A model generated the notes under the pieces. It searched no databases and was not told the DNA's origin. It worked only from the letters and a program-made list of their open reading frames with translations. Source: Corynebacterium doosanense CAU 212 = DSM 45436 (GTDB lineage: Bacteria; Actinomycetota; Actinomycetes; Mycobacteriales; Mycobacteriaceae). Taken from it: a stretch of DNA of 64,000 nt. Below, one piece after another: positions 1-9,440 of the stretch. Numbering within the stretch: position 1 is the stretch's first letter; each line of letters opens with the position of its first letter. The stretch lies in the NCBI RefSeq assembly GCF_000767055.1, contig NZ_CP006764.1:1674001-1738000 (forward strand). The letters are read 5' to 3'. The position numbers were made by a program, and so were the translations under genes.

Positions 1-844
1 GGACCACCAGCACGCCCAGGCCCAGGGTGACGATCACCGCGAGGGCTCCCACCAGGCCCATGAGAAACATCGCGAGCAGCAGCTTGCCGTAATTGCGCGC
101 GCCGGCGGAGATGCCCAGGCGGATCGCGTCGACAAATCCCGCCCGGCGATCAGCCAGATAGTACGGGATGAAGACCATCAGCGGAGCGATGAGCAGAGAG
201 ATCAGCGTCGCGCCGAGCTGACCGAGCAGCAGGCGGGACAAATCCTCCCAGTTCGTGGAGGGCTCCGCACCGGTGAGCGTCTGTACCGAACCCGTGGTCA
301 CCAACTCGGCCAGGGACATGATCAGCAGCCCGAGCACCGCGTTGAGGAGCAGGAAGCCGATCAGCGGGCCAGCATTCATACCGCGGAAGAAGTCTCCCCA
401 GGCGATCTTCTGCCGGTCGAGCTGACGTATGGCGGCGTTGTAGAACACCAGGCTGACCGCCATACCCAGCAGGCCCGAGAGCAGGCTCAGGAGCGGGTTG
501 GCCGCCGCCTCACGGCCCGAGCTGGCGACCGTGGCGATGGAGATGGCCATGCTCACCACGACGATCGCGGCGAAGAAGGCGAGTGCGCCCAGGATCCACA
601 CGGTCCAGTTCTTGAACGTGGCTCTGAACGCCCAGGCCACGGCCTTCATCACATCGACGGTTCCCGTGCCGGTCTCGCGGACACCGGGTTGCCCGGGGTT
701 TCCCGCCGGTGCCCCGTAGCCGCCGGTCGCTCCGTAGGGCGCCTGGTAGCCCTGGTACGGGCTCTGGCCGTAACCCGGCTGATCCTCGGGGTGCGGGGTC
801 TGCGGGTACTGCTCGTACGGGTTGCCGTTGTTCTCGTCTGCCAT
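1..844 (-). CDS. Multi-pass membrane protein with Pro/Gly/Tyr-rich N-terminus, truncated by window edge
   Basis: The reading frame starts at an ATG at 844 (MADENNGNPYEQYPQ...) and is still open at base 1, so the C-terminus is missing. About 281 codons are visible. The first ~60 residues are low-complexity and rich in Pro, Gly, Tyr and Gln, probably a disordered cytoplasmic tail. They are followed by about five hydrophobic segments separated by short loops, beginning with FKNWTVWILGALAFFAAIVV. This layout resembles actinobacterial proteins of unknown function with a glycerophosphoryl-diesterase-like or DUF975-like membrane domain, but I cannot place it in a named family. It is divergent from hrpA, sharing an 80 bp gap. 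Function unknown. Confidence 0.8.
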   Translation of the reverse strand, partial: MADENNGNPYEQYPQTPHPEDQPGYGQSPYQGYQAPYGATGGYGAPAGNPGQPGVRETGTGTVDVMKAVAWAFRATFKNWTVWILGALAFFAAIVVVSMAISIATVASSGREAAANPLLSLLSGLLGMAVSLVFYNAAIRQLDRQKIAWGDFFRGMNAGPLIGFLLLNAVLGLLIMSLAELVTTGSVQTLTGAEPSTNWEDLSRLLLGQLGATLISLLIAPLMVFIPYYLADRRAGFVDAIRLGISAGARNYGKLLLAMFLMGLVGALAVIVTLGLGVLVV

Positions 845-924
845 GACGGGGGATTTCTCGCTCTCATTCCGGGGACAAGGTGGGTGTCAATGCTCTGGGT
901 GCGGGTACGCTGATCCAGGCGATT

Positions 925-3900
925 ATGACTACCCACGAGACTTCGAACGATACCCAGCCTTCCGAGCCCATGTCGAGAGACCACCTGATCTCGGCACTAA
1001 CGGATCTCTCCCTCGCCGACGAGCTGGCATTCCGCCGTCGGCTGAAGAAGGCCCGCGCCCCCAAGGCCCTGGCCGCCATCGCGGCGGACATGGACCGGGC
1101 CCGGCAGAAGGTCGCGCGTATCGACGCCGCCGTCCCCGACATCTCCTATCCCGAGCAGCTGCCTGTCTCCGGGCGTCGTGACGACATCGCCGACGCCATC
1201 CGGGACCACCAGGTCGTGGTCATCGCCGGCGAGACCGGCTCGGGCAAGACCACCCAGATCCCGAAGATCTGCCTGGAACTGGGACGCGGCCGGCGGGGTC
1301 TCATCGGCCACACGCAGCCCCGGCGACTCGCGGCCCGCACCGTGGCCGAACGCGTGGCGGACGAGCTGGGGCAGGACATCGGCGAGACGGTCGGTTACGC
1401 CATCCGTTTCGACGACCGTGTCTCCGACACCACCGCCGTCAAACTCATGACCGACGGCATCCTCCTCACCGAGATGCAGCGCGACCGTTTCCTCAACGCC
1501 TACGACACCATCATCATCGACGAGGCCCACGAGCGCAGCCTCAACATCGACTTCCTCCTGGGTTACCTCAAGCAGCTCCTCCCCCGCCGCCCCGACCTCA
1601 AGGTCATCATCACCTCGGCGACCATCGACCCGGAGCTCTTCGCCCACCACTTCGCCGAGCCCGACGGAACGCCCGCGCCCATCATCGAGGTCTCCGGGCG
1701 CACGTTCCCCGTGGAGATCCGCTACCGCCCGCTGGAGTTCGAGGCCGCGGGCAAGACCGTGGACCAGGATCCCCTCGACGGTCTGTGCGACGCGCTCGAG
1801 GAGCTCATGGCCGAGGGACCGGGCGACATTCTCTGTTTCTTCCCCGGTCAGCGCGACATCACCGACACGATGGAGGCGATCGAGGGCCGGAAGTGGCGTG
1901 GCATCGAGGTCACTCCCCTGTTTGGCCGCCTGTCCAACGAGGAGCAGCACCGGGTGTTCTCGCCGCACTCCAAGCGGCGGATCGTCCTGTCCACCAACAT
2001 TGCGGAGACCTCGCTGACGGTGCCCGGGATCCACTACGTCGTGGACACCGGCACCGCGCGCATTTCCCGGTACTCCACCCGTACCAAGGTCCAGCGCCTG
2101 CCCATCGAGCCGATCTCGCAGGCGAGCGCCAACCAGCGCTCCGGTCGGTGCGGGCGTGTGGCCGACGGCATCGCCATCCGCCTCTACTCCGAGGAGGATT
2201 TCCAGTCCCGACCGGAGTTCACCGACCCGGAGATCCTGCGCACCAACCTCGCCAGCGTCATCCTGCAGATGATCTCGCTGCGCCTGGGCGACATCGCCGC
2301 GTTTCCCTTCGTCCAGCCGCCAGAGCCCAAGGCCGTGCGCGACGGCCTGGGCCTGCTCCACGAGCTCGGTGCCCTCACCGACCGGGAGGACGACGGCCTG
2401 CCCATGCTCACCAACATCGGCCGGGACCTGTCGAAGATCCCCGTCGATCCCCGCATGGCCCGCATGCTCGTCGAGGCCGACCGGCTCGCCGTCCTCGAGG
2501 ACGTCCTCGTGCTCGTTTCCGCCATGACGATCCAGGACGTGCGCGAGCGCCCCATGGACAAGCAGTCCCAGGCCGATCAGTCGCACGCCCGCTTCAAGGA
2601 CAAGACCAGCGACTTCCTCTCCACCCTGCAGCTGTGGGACTACATCAACACCTCCCGCGATGACCTTTCCGGCAACGCTTTTCGACGCCGCATGAAAGAC
2701 GAGTACCTCCACTACATGCGCATCCGTGAGTGGTACGACCTGGTGCGCCAGCTCCGCGACACCACCCGGCGCCTGGGTTGGAACCGTCAGTCCGCCGCCG
2801 AGAACCGCGACTCCGACGGCATCCACCGCGCGCTGCTCTCCGGCCTGCTGTCCAACATCGGCGCCCGCGACGGCAACAGCAAGGAATTCCAGGGGGCCCG
2901 CGGCACCCGTTTCCTCATCTTCCCGGGATCGGCCCTGTCGAAGAAGCCGCCGGAGTTCATCATGGCGGCCGAGCTCGTGGAGACCTCCCGCCTGTGGGCA
3001 CGCGACGTGGCCAGGATCGAACCATCCTGGGTCGAGGAGATTGCCGGGGATCTGCTGCGCCACTCCTACAGCGAACCCCTGTGGTCGCGTAAACGCGGCG
3101 CCGCGATGGTGCACGAGAAGACCATGCTCTACGGGGTGCCCATCGTCGCGGACCGGCTGGTGCCCTACCACCGGGTCGATCCCGCAGCCGCACGGGACAT
3201 GTTCATCCGTCATGCCCTCGTCCAGGGCGACTGGAACGCTCACCACGACTTCTACCGCCACAACGTGGACAGGCTCGAGGAAGCCGCGGCCGTCGAGGAC
3301 AAGGCACGCCGCCGTGGCATCGTCGTCGACGAGGAGACGCTCTTCGACTTCTACGACCAGCGACTGCCCGAAAAAGCCACCACCGCCAGGAACTTCGACT
3401 CCTGGTGGAAGGATACCCGGCAGAGCGAGCCCGACCTGCTCAACTTCGACCCCGACGCGCTGCTCTCCGACGCCGCCGGGGCCGTGACCGAGGATGAGTT
3501 TCCCGACACCTGGGCCACGGGCTCGCTGGTGTTCGACCTCGAGTACCGCTTCGAACCCGGGCACCCGCAGGACGGTGTCACCGTCAACATCCCCGTTCCC
3601 CTGCTCGCCGGGGTCACCACCGAGGGGTTCGACTGGCTCGTGCCCGGGCTGCGCAGGGAGCTGCTCACCGAGCTCATCCGCTCGCTGCCCAAGGCCCTCC
3701 GCCGGGGCGTGGTGCCGGCGCCGGATTTCGCGGACAAGGCCCTGCCCAAGCTCCTCGCCTACGAGTCACCCGTGACGCAGCAGCTGGCCGATGTACTCCG
3801 TGAGCTCGGTGGTTCGGGCATCAACTCCACGGACTTTCGCCCGGAGTCGCTTCCCCCGCACCTCAAGATGACCTACGCGGCCATCGACAAACGGGGCAAG

Positions 3901-4851
3901 GTCATCGACGCCGACAAGGATCTGGCGGCGCTTCAGCAGCGGCAGGCGGGACAGATCCGGTCGTCGATAAGCCGGGTGAGCCGCTCCGCCGAGACGGGCG
4001 CGGTCGCGGAATGGACGCGGGACAGCCTGGGCACGGTGCCCGAGGAGGTCACGACCACGGTGGACGGACACACCGTGCAGGCCTACCCAGCGCTGGCGAT
4101 CTCGCCCTCCGGTGTGGAGGTCAAGGTCATGCCGACCAAGGCGGCCGCCGAGGCCTCCCAGCGCACGGCGAACCTCACCCTGCTCATGCGCGCCATCACC
4201 GTCAACACGAAGCAGATGATCAAGGGCTTGCCGCTCACCCAACGCGTCGCGGTGGACAACTACCCGCACGGCGGCGCCGACGGGTTGGTGCAGGATGCCC
4301 GGGTGCGGGCGATCCGCGACTCGATGATGAAGCACGGCGGACCCGCGAGGTCCCCGGAGGACTTCGACGCGCTCAAGGATTCCGTGTCACCCGAGGTCCC
4401 AGCCCAGGTGCGGCAGACGATCGTCGGCCTGGCACCCGCGCTCGTCGAATACGCCAAGGTCCGGAGCGAGCTGGAGTCGTGGAGCGGCCCGGCCATCGAC
4501 GACATGAAGTCGCAGCTCGGTTTCCTGCTTCCGGACCACGCCGTAACCATGCACGGGATGGAGCACCTTCGGCATCTGCCGAGGTATCTCGCGGCCATGG
4601 TCATCCGTCTGGAGGAGCTGAGGCAGGATCCGGACAAGGATGCTGACCGACAGTCGGAGATCGACGAGGTGAAGTCCTATCTCAAGAACAGGCTGCGCAC
4701 GCTCCCTGCAGGGCGGGAGAACTCCCCGGCCGTGCGCGAGATCCTCTGGATGATCGAGGAACTCCGGGTCAGCCTGTTCGCGCAGCGGCTCGGCACTGCC
4801 CGCCCGGTGTCCGCCCGACGTGTTCAGAAGGCCATCGACAAACTCTCCTGA
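925..4851 (+). CDS. hrpA: ATP-dependent RNA helicase HrpA (DEAH-box)
   Basis: A 1308-residue DEAH/RHA helicase, close to the ~1300 aa of E. coli HrpA. It has Walker A GETGSGKTTQ from about residue 102, the DEAH box at about 199-202, motif III (SATID), and motif VI QRSGRCGRV. The HA2/OB-fold region and the long C-terminal DUF3418 domain typical of HrpA follow. The family unwinds or remodels RNA; E. coli HrpA acts in mRNA processing and rescue of stalled ribosomes. The ATG at 925 (MTTHETSN) is preferred because the frame upstream is not conserved-looking; the ATG at 970 (MSRDHLIS) is an alternative. It converges on nrdR with 12 bp between stops. It carries one copy of the repeated word CGTCGATAAGC at 3962, which brings in a rare ATA codon. 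Confidence 0.95.
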   Translation: MTTHETSNDTQPSEPMSRDHLISALTDLSLADELAFRRRLKKARAPKALAAIAADMDRARQKVARIDAAVPDISYPEQLPVSGRRDDIADAIRDHQVVVIAGETGSGKTTQIPKICLELGRGRRGLIGHTQPRRLAARTVAERVADELGQDIGETVGYAIRFDDRVSDTTAVKLMTDGILLTEMQRDRFLNAYDTIIIDEAHERSLNIDFLLGYLKQLLPRRPDLKVIITSATIDPELFAHHFAEPDGTPAPIIEVSGRTFPVEIRYRPLEFEAAGKTVDQDPLDGLCDALEELMAEGPGDILCFFPGQRDITDTMEAIEGRKWRGIEVTPLFGRLSNEEQHRVFSPHSKRRIVLSTNIAETSLTVPGIHYVVDTGTARISRYSTRTKVQRLPIEPISQASANQRSGRCGRVADGIAIRLYSEEDFQSRPEFTDPEILRTNLASVILQMISLRLGDIAAFPFVQPPEPKAVRDGLGLLHELGALTDREDDGLPMLTNIGRDLSKIPVDPRMARMLVEADRLAVLEDVLVLVSAMTIQDVRERPMDKQSQADQSHARFKDKTSDFLSTLQLWDYINTSRDDLSGNAFRRRMKDEYLHYMRIREWYDLVRQLRDTTRRLGWNRQSAAENRDSDGIHRALLSGLLSNIGARDGNSKEFQGARGTRFLIFPGSALSKKPPEFIMAAELVETSRLWARDVARIEPSWVEEIAGDLLRHSYSEPLWSRKRGAAMVHEKTMLYGVPIVADRLVPYHRVDPAAARDMFIRHALVQGDWNAHHDFYRHNVDRLEEAAAVEDKARRRGIVVDEETLFDFYDQRLPEKATTARNFDSWWKDTRQSEPDLLNFDPDALLSDAAGAVTEDEFPDTWATGSLVFDLEYRFEPGHPQDGVTVNIPVPLLAGVTTEGFDWLVPGLRRELLTELIRSLPKALRRGVVPAPDFADKALPKLLAYESPVTQQLADVLRELGGSGINSTDFRPESLPPHLKMTYAAIDKRGKVIDADKDLAALQQRQAGQIRSSISRVSRSAETGAVAEWTRDSLGTVPEEVTTTVDGHTVQAYPALAISPSGVEVKVMPTKAAAEASQRTANLTLLMRAITVNTKQMIKGLPLTQRVAVDNYPHGGADGLVQDARVRAIRDSMMKHGGPARSPEDFDALKDSVSPEVPAQVRQTIVGLAPALVEYAKVRSELESWSGPAIDDMKSQLGFLLPDHAVTMHGMEHLRHLPRYLAAMVIRLEELRQDPDKDADRQSEIDEVKSYLKNRLRTLPAGRENSPAVREILWMIEELRVSLFAQRLGTARPVSARRVQKAIDKLS
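3962..3972 (-). repeat. 11-bp repeated word GCTTATCGACG, copy 1 (inside hrpA)
   Basis: Exact copy on the minus strand. In hrpA it reads TCG-TCG-ATA-AGC, using the ATA isoleucine codon, which is very rare in high-GC genomes. Confidence 0.6.
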
Positions 4852-4863
4852 CCGCCCGGGACG

Positions 4864-5316
4864 TCAGCCGCGGATCTTGCGCCGCATGAACCGAATTTCG
4901 GATTCGAAGTCCTCCGCGCTCTCGAAGGACTTGTACACCGAGGCGAAGCGGAGGTACGCGACCTCGTCCAGCTCCCGCAGGGGGTCAAGGATGGCCAGGC
5001 CGATGAGATTCGCGTCGATCTGGGAACTTCCCTTTCCGCGGATGGTCTCCTCGACCTCCTGGGCGAGCTTCTTCAGATCGTCGTCGGGCACATCACGTCC
5101 CTGGCAGGCTCTGCGGACGCCGCTGATGAGCTTTTCTCGGCTGAAAGGTTCGGTGAGGCCGTTGCGTTTGACCACCAGCAGAATCGCCTTCTCCACCGTG
5201 GTGAAGCGGCCGTTGCACTGCGAGCACTCCCGGCGACGGCGAGTGGAGGTGCCGGCATCAATCACCCTGGAGTCGATCACTCGTGATTGTTCATTGTGGC
5301 AAAACGGGCAGTACAC
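4864..5316 (-). CDS. nrdR: Transcriptional repressor NrdR
   Basis: 150 aa, the usual length for NrdR. The N-terminal zinc ribbon is complete (Cys3, Cys6, Cys31, Cys34; [15 protein letters not shown] and CSQCNGRF), followed by an ATP-cone domain from about residue 46. The family is a nucleotide-sensing repressor of ribonucleotide reductase operons, binding NrdR boxes when loaded with dATP/ATP. It lies just downstream of divS on the same strand (74 bp gap), in the conserved corynebacterial nrdR-divS-lexA order. No NrdR box was recognised in this window, so its targets lie elsewhere. Confidence 0.96.
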   Translation of the reverse strand: MYCPFCHNEQSRVIDSRVIDAGTSTRRRRECSQCNGRFTTVEKAILLVVKRNGLTEPFSREKLISGVRRACQGRDVPDDDLKKLAQEVEETIRGKGSSQIDANLIGLAILDPLRELDEVAYLRFASVYKSFESAEDFESEIRFMRRKIRG

Positions 5317-5390
5317 GAGGGCTCCTAAGAGTTAAGGGGGCGGAGCTGCCCATCCTAGTGCCGGGGAGCCGGAGCCCTGGAAGAGCCGGC

Positions 5391-5750
5391 CTACTTCGCG
5401 GTGACCGCGGTGACGGTTTCGAACTGGCCGGGGCCCTGGCTGGAGGCACCTTCGTTGACACCGATGACGGTGCCGATGACCAGAACGGCGCCCACCGCGA
5501 GACCGAGCAGGGTGACCTTGCCGTTCTCGCGACGTTGTTCGAATGAACGCACTCGAACATCCGCTACCCCACCGGCCACGAGGGACGGTTCACCTGTTCG
5601 ATCAACGGGCGCCAGGGTTCGAACACCGAGTGCGGGGGACGGCAGGGAACGGGAGGGATGGAGATCCCAGACCGCGGCCGGGGGGACCGTGCGGGAGAAG
5701 GTATGGTTCCCGGTGTTGACGTGGTTCGGAGTGTTCACTGTGAGGGTCAT
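5391..5750 (-). CDS. divS: SOS-induced cell division suppressor DivS-like protein
   Basis: A 119 aa protein with a basic ~75-residue N-terminal part, one transmembrane helix (VTLLGLAVGAVLVIGTVIGV) and a short outer tail. Size, topology and divergent placement next to lexA match DivS of C. glutamicum, an SOS-induced protein that blocks septation, functionally like YneA/SulA. No LysM domain is visible. The ATG at 5750 is chosen because AAGGTGG lies about 5 nt upstream; a GTG at 5759 is possible. LexA-type half-sites lie in the shared divS-lexA gap and several further GTTCGA/TCGAAC words occur inside the gene. The assignment rests mainly on context because the N-terminal sequence is poorly conserved. 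Confidence 0.72.
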   Translation of the reverse strand: MTLTVNTPNHVNTGNHTFSRTVPPAAVWDLHPSRSLPSPALGVRTLAPVDRTGEPSLVAGGVADVRVRSFEQRRENGKVTLLGLAVGAVLVIGTVIGVNEGASSQGPGQFETVTAVTAK

Positions 5751-5816
5751 TTCTACCACCTTGTTGTCGTTGTGCGTTCGAGGATAACCAGCCAGCTGGA
5801 CATCGAACGCCGTCTA

Positions 5817-5911
5817 CCGTTCAAGTGTTCGAATCCGCCTGTGTGTTCGAAAGTTATCACCCTTTCGAAAACTTGTCCAGCGTTGCCGTTGAATATCGAA
5901 CACAAATACGG
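5817..5911. promoter_or_regulatory. Cluster of LexA (SOS) box candidates between divS and lexA
   Basis: Measured against the corynebacterial SOS box TCGAACANNTGTTCGA (14 defined positions), three candidates stand out. 5817-5832 (minus strand TCGAACACTTGAACGG) matches 11 of 14. 5865-5880 (TCGAAAACTTGTCCAG) matches about 10. 5896-5911 (TCGAACACAAATACGG) matches 10. A further TCGAACACA half-site sits at 5845-5850 on the minus strand. This would let LexA repress divS and its own gene from one control region. Confidence 0.7.
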
Positions 5912-5997
5912 TTTGATGGTAGACAGGAACACGATCACCGCCCGACCGCTCGCGCACGCACCCACCACGACACCGACGTGGATCCGAGGAGATACCC

Positions 5998-6693
5998 ATG
6001 GCACCGAAGAACACCCGCAAGAAACAGCCCGACATCAGCACACTCTCCCCACGCCAGAAGCGCATCCTCGAGGTCATCCGGGACGCGGTCGTCCTCCGCG
6101 GTTACGCCCCCAGCATCCGGGAGATCGGCGACGCGGCCGGCCTGCAGTCGACGTCGTCGGTCGCCTACCAGCTCAACGAGCTGGAGAAGAAGGGTTTCCT
6201 GCGCCGCGACCCCAACAAACCTCGCGCCGTGGACATCCGGCACCTGCACGACACAAACGAGCCCGCCCGCAACGCCCTCGATGAGGTCACCGAGCGCCAG
6301 GTCCCGGAGGACGCCGGCGCCCCGAGTTACGTCCCCGTCGTCGGTCAGATTGCCGCCGGCTCCCCGATCCTCGCCGAGCAGAACGTCGACGGGTACTTCC
6401 CCATGCCCACCGAGATCGTCGGCGACGGTGAGCTCTACATGCTGCGCGTCGTGGGTGAGTCCATGAAACTGGCCGGAATTATGGACGGCGACTGGGTGGT
6501 CGTCCGTGCACAGCCGGTCGCCGAGGAAGGCGAGTTCGTCGCCGCCATGCTCGACGGCGAGGCCACCGTCAAGGAACTGCACCGTGACTCCACCGGTGTC
6601 TGGCTGCTCCCCCACAACGACGACTTCGATCCCATCCCGGGAGAGGAAGCAGAAATCATGGGCAAGGTCGTTTCCGTTTTCCGCCGTCTCTGA
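5998..6693 (+). CDS. lexA: SOS repressor LexA
   Basis: 231 aa. The N-terminal winged helix-turn-helix (about residues 16-80, [14 protein letters not shown]) is followed by a linker and the S24 autoprotease domain. The scissile Ala120-Gly121 bond lies in GQIAAGSPI. The catalytic Ser155 (VGESMKLAG) and Lys192 (ATVKEL) are both present, so RecA-stimulated self-cleavage should work. The ATG at 5998 has AGGAGA 6 nt upstream. LexA represses DNA-damage genes; likely targets here are lexA, divS and recA, each with candidate boxes. It is followed by sugR on the same strand after 138 bp. Confidence 0.97.
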   Translation: MAPKNTRKKQPDISTLSPRQKRILEVIRDAVVLRGYAPSIREIGDAAGLQSTSSVAYQLNELEKKGFLRRDPNKPRAVDIRHLHDTNEPARNALDEVTERQVPEDAGAPSYVPVVGQIAAGSPILAEQNVDGYFPMPTEIVGDGELYMLRVVGESMKLAGIMDGDWVVVRAQPVAEEGEFVAAMLDGEATVKELHRDSTGVWLLPHNDDFDPIPGEEAEIMGKVVSVFRRL

Positions 6694-6760
6694 GGCCGGG
6701 AGTATTCCCGTTCGGGGGTGATCGGGCCTGTGTTTTCCTGCTATTGGGTTTAATCGTGGC

Positions 6761-6766
6761 TATAAG
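6761..6766 (+). promoter_or_regulatory. -10 element TATAAG, probable sugR promoter
   Basis: TATAAG lies in the 138-bp lexA-sugR gap, with no convincing -35 hexamer. It would give a leader of about 60 nt before the sugR ATG. Confidence 0.45.
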
Positions 6767-6831
6767 GCATGACAATGGGGGGCCACCACCTCCCCGCATG
6801 TGAGTCCCGCGCGAGTAAAGGCCGGTTCCCG

Positions 6832-7611
6832 ATGTATGCAGAAGAACGACGCCGCCAGATAGCTTCCCTCACCGCCGTGGAGGGCCGGGTCAACGTCACC
6901 GAGCTCTCCGAGCGGTTCGACGTCACCGCCGAAACGGTTCGCCGCGATCTGGCGACCCTCGACCGTGAGGGGGTGGTCCACCGGGTGCACGGGGGCGCCG
7001 TGGCCAGCCAGTCCTTTCAGACTGCGGAGTTCCCCTTGGACACCCGGCTCCGCTCGGCGCAGTCCGCTAAGACCGCCATCGCCCGGGCCGCGCTCGATTT
7101 CCTCCCCGCTCCCGGCGGCTCAATCTTCCTTGACTCCGGGACCACCATCAACGCCATCGCCGAGCTCATCGGCGACCGGCCGGGCGGTGCGCGGTGGTCG
7201 ATCGTCACCAACTCGCTGCCGTCGGCACTCAACCTCGCCGCCAAACACGCCCCCGATGTTCAGCTCCTCGGTGGCACGGTTCGTGCCATCACCCAGGCGG
7301 TAGTGGGCGATACGTCGTTACGCACCCTGGCGCTCATGCGCGCCGATGTCGCGTTCATCGGGACCAACGCGCTGACCCTCGATCACGGCCTCTCCACCGC
7401 AGACTCACAGGAGGCCGCGGTGAAGTCGGCCATGGTCACCAACGCCCACCGGGTCATCGTGCTGTGTGACTCCACCAAACTGGGCAACGACTACCTGGTG
7501 AGCTTCGCGGGTATCGCCGACATCGATGTGGTGATCACCGATGCCAACGCCCCTGATTTCTACGTCGACGCGCTGCGCGAGCGCGAGGTCGACGTCGTCA
7601 TCGCGGGTTAA
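6832..7611 (+). CDS. sugR: DeoR-family sugar transport regulator SugR
   Basis: 259 aa, the same length as C. glutamicum SugR. It starts with the characteristic MYAEERRRQIASL and a DeoR helix-turn-helix (VTAETVRRDLATLDREG), followed by the sugar-phosphate isomerase-like sensor domain. In C. glutamicum SugR represses ptsG, ptsF, ptsS, ptsI and ptsH and is relieved by sugar phosphates such as fructose-6-P or fructose-1-P. Here it sits beside ptsI and the fructose PTS genes. The ATG at 6832 matches the family N-terminus; the longer upstream frame is not conserved-looking. Its TAA shares the TTAA at 7608-7611 with the ptsI stop on the other strand. Confidence 0.93.
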   Translation: MYAEERRRQIASLTAVEGRVNVTELSERFDVTAETVRRDLATLDREGVVHRVHGGAVASQSFQTAEFPLDTRLRSAQSAKTAIARAALDFLPAPGGSIFLDSGTTINAIAELIGDRPGGARWSIVTNSLPSALNLAAKHAPDVQLLGGTVRAITQAVVGDTSLRTLALMRADVAFIGTNALTLDHGLSTADSQEAAVKSAMVTNAHRVIVLCDSTKLGNDYLVSFAGIADIDVVITDANAPDFYVDALREREVDVVIAG

Positions 7612-9302
7612 TCCCCGAGCACCGCGCGTGCCGCGGCCTTCGCCTCGGCGGCACTCCGGGAGCCGACAGCGGCAGCGGCCATCTCGCGGCACTGGTCCAG
7701 AGTCACCTCGGCCAGCTGCGCGCCGACCCCGGCCACGGCGTTGGAGGCCGCGGACAGCGAGTTCACGCCGAGGCCGGTGAGCACGCACGCCAGGAGGGGA
7801 TCTGCGGCCGCCTCGCCACAGACACCGACCGGCACATCATGGCGCTGGCCACCCTGGCAGGTGAGTTCGATGAGTTTGAGCACGGCCGGCTGCCACGGGT
7901 CGGTGAGGTACGCGAGCTGCGGCGAGAGCCGGTCGGCGGCCATGGCGTACTGGGTGAGATCGTTGGTTCCGATGGAGACGAAGTCGAGCGAGGGCATGAC
8001 CGTGTCGGCCATGAGGGCCGCCGCCGGAACCTCGATCATCGCACCGGGCACGAGGCCACGTTCGCGGCACAGCCCGGCGAACCATTCCGCCTCGTCCGCC
8101 GTGGCCACCATGGGGGCCATGACCCAGGTCTGGGAACCCTCGGGTCGAGCCTGGGCCGCCTGGGCGATGGCGTCGAGCTGCCTGGTCATCAACCCTTCGT
8201 TACCGAGGGCGATGCGCAGTCCGCGCACGCCCAGGGCGGGGTTCTCCTCGGAGGCCAGCGTGGCGTACGCGATGGGTTTGTCGGAGCCCGCGTCCAGGGT
8301 GCGAACGACCACCTTCGACGTGCCGAACGCGTCGAAGACCCTGCCGTAGAGCTCGGCCTGCTCGTCGACGCTCGGCTCGGAGGTCGAGGAGAGGAAACTC
8401 AGCTCGGTGCGGTAGAGACCCACGCCCTCAGCCTGGGACTTCGCCGCGGCGGTGGCCGCCTTGGGATCGGCCACGTTGGCCAACAGCTGCACCCGGTGTC
8501 CATCGCTTGTCTGCGCGGGACCCTGCCAGCCGGCGATGCGCTCCTGCTGACGGCGGGACTCCTCCACCGACTTCAGGGCCTCGGACTCATCGACGTTCCT
8601 GGCGATGGTGCCCGCTGCCCCGTCGACCAGGACCTTCTCACCCGCCGGGATGTCGTGCAGCTCTTTGCCCACGGCGACGATGCACGGGACTCCGAGCTGG
8701 CGGGCGATGATGGCGGTGTGGCTGGTCGGCCCGCCGACCTCGGTGACGATGGCGACAAACTTCTCCGGGTCGAGCCCGGCCGTGTCCGCGGGGGCCAGGT
8801 CGTCGGCGAAGAGGATGCTGGGCTGTCGCGCGTCGGGCAGTCCGGGCTCCTCCTCCCCTCGCAGTTCGGCGATGACCCGGTCGCGGATGTCGCGGAGGTC
8901 CGTCGTGCGCTCGGCCATGAGTCCGCCCGCGCTCTCGAACATGGACACGAAGCGGTCGGTGGCTCCGACGACGGCGTATTCCGCGCGCTGCCCGGTGGTG
9001 ATGTTCTTGCGCACGGTCTTCTGCCATCCGCGGTCGCGCACCATTCCCACGGTCGCCTTGAGCACCTCCGCGGCCTGGTCCTGCGCGTTGTCGGCGCGGT
9101 GCTGGAGCCGTTCCGCCACGGTCTCCACGGCGGCGAGGAACCGCTCCATCTCGGGCTCCCGCTCGTCGTCTCGGAGCGGGTTGCCGGCCTCCGGGAGTTC
9201 CGGACGGGGACGAACCCACACGACCGGGGCATAGGCGATGCCGGCGACGACGCCGGTTCCGCTGACTTCACCAGACACGGTGCTCTCGTTCACGTTTGCC
9301 AT
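7608..9302 (-). CDS. ptsI: Phosphoenolpyruvate-protein phosphotransferase, PTS Enzyme I
   Basis: 564 aa cytoplasmic enzyme that takes phosphate from PEP and passes it to HPr. The phospho-histidine is His195 in GGPTSHTAIIARQ. The C-terminal PEP-binding barrel has VRTLDAGSDKP and the active-site Cys loop PVGVCGEAA. The start MANVNESTVSGEVSGTG (ATG at 9302) fits family length; the upstream frame is spurious. Unlike enteric ptsHI it is transcribed away from the fruK-ptsF-ptsH cluster, as in C. glutamicum. It probably has its own promoter (TAGAAT at 9407-9412) with SugR-type sites upstream. Confidence 0.97.
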   Translation of the reverse strand: MANVNESTVSGEVSGTGVVAGIAYAPVVWVRPRPELPEAGNPLRDDEREPEMERFLAAVETVAERLQHRADNAQDQAAEVLKATVGMVRDRGWQKTVRKNITTGQRAEYAVVGATDRFVSMFESAGGLMAERTTDLRDIRDRVIAELRGEEEPGLPDARQPSILFADDLAPADTAGLDPEKFVAIVTEVGGPTSHTAIIARQLGVPCIVAVGKELHDIPAGEKVLVDGAAGTIARNVDESEALKSVEESRRQQERIAGWQGPAQTSDGHRVQLLANVADPKAATAAAKSQAEGVGLYRTELSFLSSTSEPSVDEQAELYGRVFDAFGTSKVVVRTLDAGSDKPIAYATLASEENPALGVRGLRIALGNEGLMTRQLDAIAQAAQARPEGSQTWVMAPMVATADEAEWFAGLCRERGLVPGAMIEVPAAALMADTVMPSLDFVSIGTNDLTQYAMAADRLSPQLAYLTDPWQPAVLKLIELTCQGGQRHDVPVGVCGEAAADPLLACVLTGLGVNSLSAASNAVAGVGAQLAEVTLDQCREMAAAAVGSRSAAEAKAAARAVLGD

Positions 9303-9406
9303 CCTTCGTTCGAGATTGATCCGGCAGCTGGACGCCGCGCGGCACGGGAATCCGGATTCCGTCGCACCGAGGGAAGGCGGTGCACCAGCTCCAATTCTGC
9401 CTCTGA

Positions 9407-9412
9407 ATTCTA
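9407..9412 (-). promoter_or_regulatory. -10 element TAGAAT for ptsI
   Basis: On the minus strand GTGTAGAATTC gives a good corynebacterial -10 about 105 bp upstream of the ptsI ATG. The -35 region is weak (ATATTC at the expected spacing), as is usual in this genus. Confidence 0.5.
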
Positions 9413-9440
9413 CACGGAAACGACCCGGTGAATATCGGAA

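Noticed and set aside
997..3564. Long antisense open frame opposite hrpA (855 codons)
   Set aside because: High GC at third positions keeps antisense frames open; the sequence is low-complexity and hrpA on the other strand is unmistakable. The same holds for long frames opposite ptsF (10678-12687), ftsK (36220-38523), rnj (39624-41714) and pnp (45501-47786).
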